The notes below the pieces were generated by a model. It saw only the letters and a program-made list of their open reading frames with translations. It was not told the origin of the DNA and did not search any database. This document shows, one piece after another, positions 10,015-18,979 of a stretch of DNA of 64,000 nt (within the stretch, counting starts at the first letter, position 1; every line of letters starts with the position of its first letter). This DNA comes from Aplectana chamaeleonis (taxonomy: Eukaryota > Nematoda > Chromadorea > Rhabditida > Cosmocercidae), in NCBI GenBank assembly GCA_029168955.1, contig JAPDOI010001377.1:122823-186822 (forward strand). The letters are read 5' to 3'. The translations under genes were made by a program, and so were the position numbers.

Positions 10015-10681
10015 GATTCACCCGCGAGAAGCCTCACGAGTCGTGGCTGGCTTTTCTCAATGTGCAGGTCCAGCTGCGGGAAGGATTTTTCAAGACTAAG
10101 TGGTACCGAAAACCTACCGGTAAGAACATCCTGATCCACTCCAGCTCCGCTCACCCTTTCCGGACAAAAGTCGCTGTCACTGAGAACATGTACAATACAG
10201 CTAAAAGGGTTTTCTCGAGAGCCGAAGAAAAAGCCGAGTCAATGGCGCCAGCTAGGAAAATAGCTGCCACCAATGAATACTCTACAGGAGGGCCAAACTC
10301 AACTGGACCACCCATGGGTAGACAGCGGAAGCGGAGTCGGCCTTATAACGATAATGAGAGAAGAATTATACCGTTCTGTTTCCTGCATATATCGGACGCT
10401 ATGAGTTCGTCAGTGGGAGGACATTTGCGAAAACTTGACCTGACGACGTGGTTAGGCTGGTGAAGATACCTCCTGCGAATCTGAAACATCAGCTGGTCAG
10501 AAATCGACTATATGACAGATTCTGCGCCACAGTCAACTGTGTGGTCTGTCCTTCAGGTCATGAAGGAGGTTGTATGATGTCTGGCTTCATATATTTGATC
10601 TCATGTGGCATATGCGGAGAAGAATATATTGGCGAAACAGGACGCCCATTATGCTCAAGGGTAAACTACCATCTGGATGGG
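10015..10681 (+). pseudogene. PLE-2 RT C-terminus, linker and start of GIY-YIG domain
   Basis: The protein resumes with TREKPHESWLAFLNVQVQL and KTKWYRKPTGKNILIH, the region after the RT palm. A linker leads to a frame change near 10440 and to NRLYDRFCATVNCVVCPSGH and YLISCGICGEEYIGETGRPL, which hold the two CxxC pairs and the GIY-YIG core. The reading is cut at 10681 by the TTAA element 10686-11170 and resumes at 11175. The intact-looking stretches show that PLE-2 decayed mainly by insertions and a few frameshifts. Confidence 0.88.
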
Positions 10682-10685
10682 TTAA

Positions 10686-11170
10686 AGGCAGTGTTCACGA
10701 TAAGAATCGTTTTTCTGCTTTTTCACCTATCTTGAAGACGGTTCCATACTGATTCCAATGATGTTTTCGGAATCGTACAAGACCTTCTATGAACGGAGTT
10801 ATGGTCCCTCAAAAATTCAGCTAGGGGAGCATGGTGGACGAGTTGTCCGAGGCTTGTAACTTCCGTCTTTTGCAGCCGATGTATGCGAGCTGACCTGAGT
10901 AAAGAGAGAAGTTGGGAATAAAGGGAAGAACGGGGCTATTGATCGGAAACTATCGCTCATCTCACAATCTCGAGCATTCATTTATTCACGTCAGTGGGCG
11001 TGGAAAGTGCATCTGGGGGTGACGAGCTGACGGGTGTCCAACTTTGGGCCCGTAGGGGACCGTTCCGAGCTCATTTTTCTTAGTTTTTTCAGCGTTAGGG
11101 TTTAACTAGGCCCCGCAGCTGCCGATCTCCACCAAAAAAACAGACATGGTTTTTATCGTGGACACTGCCT
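10686..11170. mobile_element. TTAA-flanked element inserted in the PLE-2 endonuclease
   Basis: The ends are AGGCAGTGTTCACGATAA and the inverse TTATCGTGGACACTGCCT, with TTAA at 10682-10685 and 11171-11174. Removing the element and one TTAA gives GGGTTAAGAAATCCAGTC, which aligns with GGGCCTAAGAAAATCCAG in PLE-1 at 4336-4353. This filled/empty comparison proves a four-base TTAA duplication for the whole family. It has the same 485-bp length as 4927-5411 and no coding content. Confidence 0.93.
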
Positions 11171-11174
11171 TTAA

Positions 11175-11401
11175 GAAATCCAGTCCCTGGTACACCGTTG
11201 GGAACACATCGTAGACAGCCTCACGGCAACGAGTTTTCCGAAGTTACGGTCAAAATTTCGGCACACGCTCCCCAGACGCCCGCGCGAAACACACTAGAAG
11301 CGTTTTGGATTAATGCGAAAAGTCTCAAAATGAATCGGAAAGACGAGTGGCTAGCCATAACCAACAAACTCGCTCCTTTTCTTGACCTCTGGAGACCGTG
11401 A
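11175..11401 (+). pseudogene. PLE-2 GIY-YIG C-terminal segment
   Basis: The reading after the TTAA element includes EVTVKISAHAPQTPARNTLE, AFWINAKSLKMNRKDEW and a TGA at 11399-11401. It aligns with the PLE-1 end (AARKTLEAFWINAENPKMNR). TLEAFWI is the likely catalytic Glu region of the nuclease. It completes the gene begun at 6478. Confidence 0.85.
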
Positions 11402-11424
11402 TCTCAACGTCTTCATGTCCAGAA

Positions 11425-11967
11425 TGTGGACTTCCACCCTCCTTACCGGTGTTGGGTATAATTCTTGTCACGGCCAGCAGCAAGGAGGCCATCCTCACCG
11501 CGTTCCGAAACAAGGGCATCATCTTGGCCACGGTCCACAACGAGGCTTCTCTCGCGATGGACCATGGGGATGATCCGCTTAGCGTTGAATATTAACGTCC
11601 GAAAAGTGACACAAGGTCACTTCCTCGGACTGGCCTCAAACGGCCAACTGCCCCCCTCAGCGAGACTGGCTGCCTTATATACCCGCCGCCGTCGTACAAG
11701 AGGATGCTGCAGTGTTCATTCGTATCAGGCAAATCAATGGAGGAGAGTGGCAGCAGACACTAGGAGAGAGGGGCTGGCAATAGCACGCGTGCCAGCATAA
11801 ACAAAGCGTTAGTACGCCAGCACAAGCAGCAGGAGCTCCTGGTCGTTACCAGCATATCCTGCTGTTACCAGCAGCTACAGCACAGGTGCTGCCGATCCCT
11901 TTGCGCCGGCGTACTAACGGTATTGTGCCGACGTACTAAGGCCCGACTGTCCGAGTCAGGGGGCATG
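11425..11967. mobile_element. Partial copy of the ACAGTCGGGG element, in the PLE-2 3' region
   Basis: From ACTTCCACCCTC to CCGACTGT the sequence matches 37538-38032 closely, including TTATATACCCGCCGCC and GTACTAAGGCCCGACTGT. The left terminus present at 37361 is missing here. PLE 3' sequence resumes at ACCACCCACTGCAT (about 11976), as in PLE-1 near 4603. The ORF of 111 codons at 11465 is inside and not considered coding. Confidence 0.75.
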
Positions 11968-12033
11968 TAATCATACCACCCACTGCATGACTAACTAGAG
12001 GTGGCCCCCTTCTGCACTTTCTTGGCACCTAAG

Positions 12034-12152
12034 GTGAGTAATGCAATTTTTCACTATGTGCGGAGTTTTCTGGGTCCTCTTGGTCTTGGCTGCTTTTCTG
12101 CTAGTTTATCGTGCGTTTGAGGAATAGTCACATCTATTTTTTGACTTTCCAG
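12034..12152 (+). other. Putative intron in the PLE-2 terminal repeat
   Basis: Donor AAG|GTGAGTAA and acceptor TTGACTTTCCAG|G enclose 119 bp. Its position relative to the stop codon and to the hammerhead-like motif matches PLE-1 and copies A-D. Splicing is inferred. Confidence 0.5.
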
Positions 12153-12186
12153 GCTCTGATTAAAGCGACGAGGACAGACGTTAGCC
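12152..12186 (+). ncRNA. Degenerate hammerhead-like motif (PLE-2)
   Basis: GGCU followed by CUGAUUA (CUGANGA expected), then a disrupted middle lacking GAAA, and GUU directly before AGCC, which pairs with GGCU. It is recognisable only by its position and stem I and is very probably inactive. Confidence 0.3.
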
Positions 12187-12235
12187 GGATAAAGCATTAA
12201 TATTTTGGACACGGCTTCATTAACACTCTACTAAT

Positions 12236-12367
12236 CTTTTCAAACGATGAATTGAAGCTCCACTGCAGAGATTGATGTCAATAACCTCCCTTATTGCGAC
12301 GTTTCGGGTCGTAGACCCTTCGTTAGGCTGCAAATCATTACAGTAAGCTATACGATTTGAGCACAAC
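12236..12367 (-). mobile_element. Remnant of a third PLE terminal region (PLE-3)
   Basis: Read on minus, it contains CUAACGA, a GGGUC/GACCC stem and GAAACGUC (12298-12328), the hammerhead-like signature of PLE ends. ATCTCTGCAGTGGAGCTTCA and the bases after it (12236-12272 on minus) recur on plus at 22191-22227, on the far side of the composite insertion. The composite therefore landed inside an older PLE remnant. Confidence 0.6.
12298..12328 (-). ncRNA. Hammerhead-like motif of PLE-3
   Basis: The core reads CUAACGA (one base from CUGACGA), then A, a five-base-pair stem GGGUC-UAC-GACCC, GAAA and CGUC. The middle domain is close to consensus, but stem I is only about two pairs. It is preceded by TTTGCAG, which could again be a splice acceptor. 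Confidence 0.4.
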
Positions 12368-12475
12368 TATGAGGTTATCATAAGTCTCCAGGTACGACTC
12401 TCCATGAACCTCGGCATTGTAATCAGTAGTAGTTGTTTGGTTTAACTGGACCACGAGGTTGGTAGATGCTTTATT

Positions 12476-12515
12476 GGCTTACGCACGTTTCGGCGGGATC
12501 GCCGTCTTCAGAGCC
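12476..12515 (-). ncRNA. Hammerhead-like motif after copy A
   Basis: On minus: GGCU, CUGAAGA (matches CUGANGA), a stem GGCG-AUCC-CGCC, GAAA, a short stem III ACG/CGU, then A and AGCC pairing with GGCU. One extra C stands between the core and stem II, an offset also seen in PLE-3. The first G of stem I is the acceptor G of the putative intron. Confidence 0.55.
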
Positions 12516-12634
12516 TGAAAGGAACAAATCAGAAATGTGCTTATTCGGCCAAATGTCGACTAAACCTTACTAAAATTCGAGAGAAATTCTTTCAAAACGT
12601 GGTCAATAACAGAGAAACTAGGAAGTTACCGCAC
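12515..12634 (-). other. Putative terminal-repeat intron downstream of copy A
   Basis: On minus, donor GGCAAG|GTGCGG and acceptor CCTTTCAG|G enclose 120 bp. The same arrangement occurs after copies B, C and D, and a similar one in PLE-1 and PLE-2. The donor is weaker than in those two lineages. Confidence 0.4.
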
Positions 12635-12719
12635 CTTGCCAGGAAACTCGCTAGAGGACCAGCAGCATAGAACGGTTGGCGGATGGCGGAGCACAGATCG
12701 AAACCGCTACCTCTCGACG

Positions 12720-15407
12720 TTAGAATGCGAGTCTGAGGTAGGGCTTGAGCTCTCCAGCTATATATAGGCACTCCCCCTTCCGATTGATTTTTGGGTCGCT
12801 CGCCTGGATCCAAAAAGCCTCCAGGGTTTTTCTGGCAGGGGTATCGGTTTCCCGCGCAATTATCTCGGCCTCGACATGGTAATTATCGCCGTTGTGTGGG
12901 CGTTAACACGGTGACCCCCCAGAACTGCTGATACCCGCAGCTTATCCTTGCCGTCTAAGTGCTCTTTGATTCTAACCCAGAGCGGCCGCGAAGTCTCACC
13001 AATATATTGCTCGCCGCACAGCTGGCACGAGATCCTGTAGACCACACCGCATGCAGTGCAATCTCCCTCTCTACCAGTTGGGCAGACCACACAATTGGGA
13101 GTTGTGCAAATGCGGTCATATAGACGGTTTCGGATGAGGCGGTTTTTGAGGTTATTTGGGGAATGTCAGCAATGACGACAGAGCTTTCAGACCGGCTTTG
13201 CGTAGGCATTTTCGCAGAGATTTGCTCACTTCATCAGAAATGAAGGGCATTCTTATGGAATTTTGCCATCAACTGCTGATTCCTGCTCTACGCGGCGTGC
13301 GGCTGAGCTGCTGGATCTGCGCAGAACCATACTGGGGATATCCGTTAAGAGCAGCAATTTCTTTGCGCCATTTGAACAGATTCTTTCCTCGTTTTCTCCG
13401 GTACAGACACATTTCGCCGTTCGATACATATTTTTAACAACCGCCCTTTTGTTTGTGAGGGGTGTGCTGATTGGTAATGAACAATTATGTTTTTGTTACT
13501 TGGTTTGCGATACCATTTTGTGGCGAAAATGCCCCCCGAAAATTTTATTTGGACATTTAGGAAAGGAAGCCAGTCTACCACCGGTTTTTCCCGGGTAAAT
13601 TTAACATTTTCCGACTGATTGTTGATAAGTTCAAAACACTGGTCCATTTCCTCCTGGGTGGGGCAGACGACAAAGCAGTCGTCTATGTACCTACAGTATA
13701 GCATTGGGAGCCGTGCCAGCACCGGAGATTCGATTTTACCCATAAATGCTATGGCAAGCGTGGGAGCTAGGCGCTGTCCCATGGCCAGCCCTCTGACCTG
13801 ACTAAAGTATTGTCCTGACCATCTGAAAATGTTGCATTTAAGGCACTCATGGAGAAGTGTCATAAGCTGCGCAATCGTTAACCCGAACATGTTAATGGAG
13901 CCTTGGTGTTGGGTAAGAAGCTCGAAAACGGCCTCCTTAGCATGGTCATTACTGACATTGGTGTAGAGGGCGCTGGCGTCAAAAGACTCCATTATGCACG
14001 GGTTTGCGGGTTGAATGCTGCGGAGATGGTCAAGGAATGCGCGGGTGTTTGGGAGGTGGGCCGGAATGTGGCCTAGTAGTTGTTTTAAAATGTTGTTGAT
14101 GAACCAGGCAATACGATCAGTGGGACCACCCACGCAGCTGATGATGGGCCTTACTTTTATGGAAATGGGGCTGATGGTGGCCAGATCCTCCTCCGCTGAG
14201 AACTTGTGAGTCTCCACGAGAAGGTACAAAACAGGGCAAGTTGGGGAGTCAATTTTAAGGCGAGTGATGAGAGACGGGCTCAAATCTGCTGATTTTCCAA
14301 CTTTAATCCACTCCCTGTTGAGTCTACGATACTGTGCTTGAAATTCTCTGGCAGTGGAGGGACGGTAAAGAGAGATATCCTGCAGGTGTTGCTCCGTTAT
14401 AGCCTTGTCCAGGTGGATAGGGATTACGACGAACCCACCTTTCTCGCTGACGGAAAGGCGTATAGCCTTAGCCCCCACCAACTCCCGAATTTCTCTGAGA
14501 CCACAGACCTGAGCATGAGAAAGATTTGACGAGATCTTCTGCTTGCGAGCGCGGTCAAAACTTTGAAAACCTCGTCGGCGAAAATGCGAAAAGTGATATC
14601 AGAGCCGAGGTTGGGGTCCTGTTGTTTGAAAAAAGTGTTGGGGAAAGGAATCTGGGGTAAAGCTCTGACTGGCGCAGAAATTGTCGCATTGCCTATGTTG
14701 GCTCTATAGCGCAGCCGGTCTTGGAGCCCGTGAAGACTACAGATTACCTTGCGCATGGTGACGGTAGAAATAGGTTGAGATGGCGAGAAACTGGGACCCA
14801 TTGCCATAATTGAACGAGCGTTCTCGGAAAGGTGGAAATCGCCTAATACCGTAACTCGAGACTGAGTAGAAATAGGCTCCGTTCCTGTAACGTTCATTGT
14901 GTGACCATCAGGGTTCCGTGAAGACACGGCACTCAAAGTCTCCCTCTCCTGGCCACGCGATGTACTCAAAAGTCTCTCGAATTTAGCTTGTAAAGTTTGT
15001 TTTACATTAGACCGAATAGAGTCACAGATCGTTTTTGATCCGTCCACTATTCTCTGCCAGACACGCCCATCCAAATATTTAACACAATGTGATTCCTTAC
15101 ATACACACTTATTCAACATCGAAAACAGATGATCTCTTCTTTGCCGAAGTGTCATGTGTAGTAGTCGCAATTCGATTTGGCGTATCTGGCGATCGTTGTT
15201 TCCACTGCCGCATAGACTTCGTAGGCGTTTTCGGGTGATGAAGTTCGGCACGATACGATTCTGCAGGCAGCGGCGAAGAAAGTGGATGGATTGTCTAGCT
15301 GAGACGATCTTCTGCCTCAGTGACAATACTTCCCTGACGAGTCGATGAAAATCAGTTGGGACGTTTCGCATAAGTCTCCAGGTACGACTCTCCATGAACC
15401 TCGGCAT
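12720..15407 (-). pseudogene. PLE copy A: near full-length RT plus GIY-YIG polyprotein, frameshifted
   Basis: The start MPRFMESRTWRLMRN at 15407 is followed by a basic N-terminal region (about 270 codons) without a named domain. The frame shifts near 14580. The second frame contains the RT: EKGGFVVIP, THKFSAEEDL, RPIISCVGGP, FDASALYTNV (motif A), MGQRLAP, and YCRYIDDCFVV with catalytic YIDD at 13678-13689, then ATKWYRKPSNKN. Another shift near 13440 is a missing A in an A5 run. GIY-YIG follows (CVVCPTGREGDCTAC, VVYRISCQLCGEQYIGETSR), then TLEAFWIQAS, and a stop at 12720-12722. All catalytic motifs are present. Repaired length would be near 890 codons, typical of PLEs. The breaks are homopolymer indels and may be sequencing errors. 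Confidence 0.92.
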
Positions 15408-15709
15408 TGTAATCAGTAGTAGTTGTTTGGTTTAACTGGACCACGAGGTTGGTAGATGCTTTATTGGCTTACGCACGTTTCGGCGGGATCGCCGTCTTCA
15501 GAGCCTGAAAGGAACAAATCAGAAATGTGCTTATTCGGCCAAATGTCGACTAAACCTTACTAAAATTCGAGAGAAATTCTTTCAAAACGTGGTCAATAAC
15601 AGAGAAACTAGGAAGTTACCGCACCTTGCCAGGAAACTCGCTAGAGGACCAGCAGCATAGAACGGTTGGCGGATGGCGGAGCACAGATCGAAACCGCTAC
15701 CTCTCGACG
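15408..15709 (-). repeat. PLE terminal repeat between copies A and B
   Basis: The roughly 300 bp between the stop codon of copy B and the start codon of copy A is the LTR-like repeat of this family. It recurs at 12380-12719, 18679-18979 and 21672-21935. It holds the putative intron, then the hammerhead-like motif, then TCTACCAACCTCGTGGTCC and a short leader. As it lies after one gene and before the next, it would serve as both 3' and 5' untranslated region. Confidence 0.85.
15466..15505 (-). ncRNA. Hammerhead-like motif between copies B and A
   Basis: Identical to the motif at 12476-12515: GGCU, CUGAAGA, GGCG/CGCC stem, GAAA, AGCC. Its cleavage would separate a copy B transcript tail from the leader of copy A, giving unit-length RNA from a tandem transcript. 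Confidence 0.55.
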
Positions 15710-18091
15710 TTAGAATGCGAGTCTGAGGTAGGGCTTGAGCTCTCCAGCTATATATAGGCACTCCCCTTCCGATTGATTTTTTGGGTCGCTCGCCTGGATC
15801 CAAAAGCCTCCAGAGTTTTTCTGGCAGGGTATCGGTTTCCCGCGCAATTATCTCGGCCTCGACATGGTAATTATCGCCGTTGTGGGCGTTAACGGTGACA
15901 CCCCAGAACTGTTGATACCCGCAGCTTATCCTTGCCGTCTAAGTGCTCTTTGGTTCTAACCCAGAGCGGCCGCGAAGTCTCACCAATATATTGCTCGCCG
16001 CACAGCTGGCACGAGATCCTGTAGACCACCCCCCATGCAGTGCAATCTCCTCTCTACCAGTTGGGCAGACCACAATTGGGAGTTGTGCAAATGCGGTCAT
16101 ATAGACGGTTTCGGATGAGGCGGTTTTTGAGGTTATTTGGGGGAATGTCAGCAATGACGACAGAGCTTTGCAGACCGGCTTTGCGTAGGCATTTTCGCAG
16201 AGATTTGCTCACTTCATCCGAAATGAAGGGCATTTTTATGGGAATTTTGCCATCAACTGCTGATTCCTGCTCTACGCGGCGTGCGGCTGAGCTGCTGGAT
16301 CTGCGCAGAACCATACTGGGGGGATATCCGTTAAGAGCAGCAATTTCTTGCGCCATTTGAACAGATTCTTTTTCCTCGTTTTCTCCGGTACAGACACATT
16401 TCGCCGTTCGATACATATTTTTAACAACCGCCCTTTTTGTTTGTGAGGGGTGTGCTGATTGGTAATGAACAATTATGTTTTTGTTACTTGGTTTGCGATA
16501 CCATTTTGTGGCGAAAATGCCCCCCGAAAATTTTATTTGGACATTTAGGAAAGGAAGCCAGTCTACCACCGGTTTTTCCCGGGTAAATTTAACATTTTCC
16601 GACTGATTGTTGATAAGTTCAAAACACTGGTCCATTTCCTCCTGGGTGGGGCAGACGACAAAGCAGTCGTCTATGTACCTACAGTATAGCATTGGGAGCC
16701 GTGCCAGCACCGGAGATTCGATTTTACCCATAAATGCTATGGCAAGCGTGGGAGCTAGGCGCTGTCCCATGGCCAGCCCTCTGACCTGACTAAAGTATTG
16801 TCCTGACCATCTGAAAATGTTGCATTTAAGGCACTCATGGAGAAGTGTCATAAGCTGCGCAATCGTTAACCCGAACATGTTAATGGAGCCTTGGTGTTGG
16901 GTAAGAAGCTCGAAAACGGCCTCCTTAGCATGGTCATTACTGACATTGGTGTAGAGGCGCTGGCGTCAAGACTCCATTATGCACGGGTTTGCGGGTTGAA
17001 TGCTGCGAGATGGTCAAGGAATGCGCGGGTGTTTGGGAGGTGGGCCGGAATGTGGCCCTAGTACTCGTTTTAAAATGTTGTTGACGAAGGAGGCAATACG
17101 AACAGTGGCACCCCCCACGCAGCTGATGATGGGCCTTACTTTTATGGAAATGGGGCTGATGGTGGCCAGATCCTCCTCCGCTGAGAACTTGTGAGTCTCC
17201 ACGAGAAGGTACAAACAGGGCAAGTTGAAGTCAATTTTAAGGCGAGTGATGAGAGACGGCTCAAATCTGCTGATTTTCCAACTTTAATCCACTCCCTGTT
17301 GAGTCTACGATACTGTTGAAATTCTCTGGCAGTGGAGGGACGGTAAAGAGAGATATCCTGCAGGTGTTGCTCCGTTATAGCCTTGTCCAGCTGGTTGGAT
17401 TACGACGAATTCCTCCTTTATCGCTGACGGAAAGGCGTATAGCCTTAGACTCCACCAACTCCCGAATTTCTCTGAGACCACAGACCTGAGCATGAGAAAG
17501 ATTTGACGAGATCTTCTGTTTGCGAGCGCGGTCAAAACTTTGAAACCCTCGTCGGCGAAAATGCGAAAAGTGATATCAGAGCCGAGGTTGGGGTCCTGTT
17601 GTTTGAAAAAAGTGTTGGGGAAAGGAATCTGGGGTAAAGCTCTGACTGGCGCAGAAATTGTCGCATTGCCTATGTTGGCTCTATAGCGCAGCCGGTCTTG
17701 GAGCCCGTGAAGACTACAGATTACCTTGCGCATGGTGACGGTAGAAATAGGTTGAGATGGCGAGAAACTGGGACCCATTGCCATAATTGAACGAGCGTTC
17801 TCGGAAAGGTGGAAATCGCCTAATACCGTAACTCGAGACTGAGTAGAAATAGGCTCCGTTCCTGTAACGTTCATTGTGTGATTCATCAGGTTCCGTGAAG
17901 ACACGGCACTCAAAGTCTCCCTCTCCTGGCCACGCGATGTACTCAAAAGTCTCTCGAATTTAGCTTGTAAAGTTTGTTTTACATTAGACCGAATAGAGTC
18001 ACAGATCGTTTTTGATCCGTCCACTATTCTCTGCCAGACACGCCCATCCAAATATTTAACACAATGTGATTCCTTACATACACACTTATCC
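15710..18091 (-). pseudogene. PLE copy B: 5'-truncated RT plus GIY-YIG
   Basis: Nearly identical to copy A from the GIY-YIG stop (15710-15712) up to the RT N-terminal region, with YIDD at 16666-16677. Its longest frame runs through RT palm, linker and zinc motif (16054-16878). It stops at 18091 in the middle of NKCVCKESHC, about 100 codons short of the normal start. There it is fused head to head to copy C, so the minus frame 18351-17305 is an artificial chimera of antisense linker and RT N-terminus. Several one-base indels and a diverged patch near 17090-17115 distinguish it from A. Confidence 0.9.
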
Positions 18092-18678
18092 AGCAGCTCA
18101 GCCGCACGCCGCGCAGAGCAGGAATCAGCAGTTGATGGCAAAATTCCCATAAAAATGCCCTTCATTTCGGATGAAGTGAGCAAATCTCTGCGAAAATGCC
18201 TACGCAAAGCCGGTCTGGAAAGCTCTGTCGTCATTGCTGACATTCCCCCAAATAACCTCAAAAACCGCCTCATCCGAAACCGTCTATATGACCGCATTTG
18301 CACAACTCCCAATTGTGTGGTCTGCCCAACTGGTAGAGAGGGAGATTGCACTGCATGCGGTGTGGTCTACAGGATCTCGTGCCAGCTGTGCGGCGAGCAA
18401 TATATTGGTGAGACTTCGCGGCCGCTCTGGGTTAGAATCAAAGAGCACTTAGACGGCAAGGATAGCTGCGGGTATCAACAGTTCTGGGGTGTCACCGTGT
18501 TAACGCCCACAACGGCGATAATTACCATGTCGAGGCCGAGATAATTGCGCGGGAAACCGATACCCCTGCCAGAAAACCCTGGAGGCTTTTTGGATCCAGG
18601 CGAGCGACCCAAAAATCAATCGGAAGGAGTGCCTATATATAGCTGGAGAGCTCAAGCCCTACCTGACTCGCATTCTAA
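18092..18678 (+). pseudogene. PLE copy C: linker and GIY-YIG domain only
   Basis: It begins abruptly at SSSAARR and reads through KSLRKCLRKAGLESSVVIAD, NRLYDRICTTPNCVVC and VVYRISCQLCGEQYIGETSR to HLDGKD, where a missing A shifts the frame. The end TLEAFW and the stop (TAA 18676-18678) lie in another frame. The RT is absent. It is the inverted, 5'-truncated partner of copy B and leads through a terminal repeat into copy D. Confidence 0.88.
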
Positions 18679-18979
18679 CGTCGAGAGGTAGCGGTTTCGA
18701 TCTGTGCTCCGCCATCCGCCAACCGTTCTATGCTGCTGGTCCTCTAGCGAGTTTCCTGGCAAGGTGCGGTAACTTCCTAGTTTCTCTGTTATTGACCTCG
18801 TTTTGAAAGAATTTCTCTCGAATTTTAGTAAGGTTCAGTCGACATTTGGCCGAATAAGCACATTTCGAATTGTTCCTTTCAGGCTCGGAAGACGGCGATC
18901 CCGCCGAAACGTGGGTAAGCCAATAAAGCATCTACCAACCTCGTGATCCAGTTAAACGAAACAACTACTACTGATTACA
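18679..18979 (+). repeat. PLE terminal repeat between copies C and D
   Basis: It matches 15408-15709 reverse complemented. The hammerhead-like motif at 18882-18921 has CGGAAGA in place of CUGAAGA and GUGGGU in stem III, so this copy should be inactive. It ends at ATGCCGAGGCTCATGGAG, the start of copy D. Confidence 0.85.

Noticed and set aside
17305..18351. 348-codon ORF on minus
   Set aside because: It is a chimera across the head-to-head junction at 18091/18092: antisense of the copy C linker joined to the copy B RT N-terminus.
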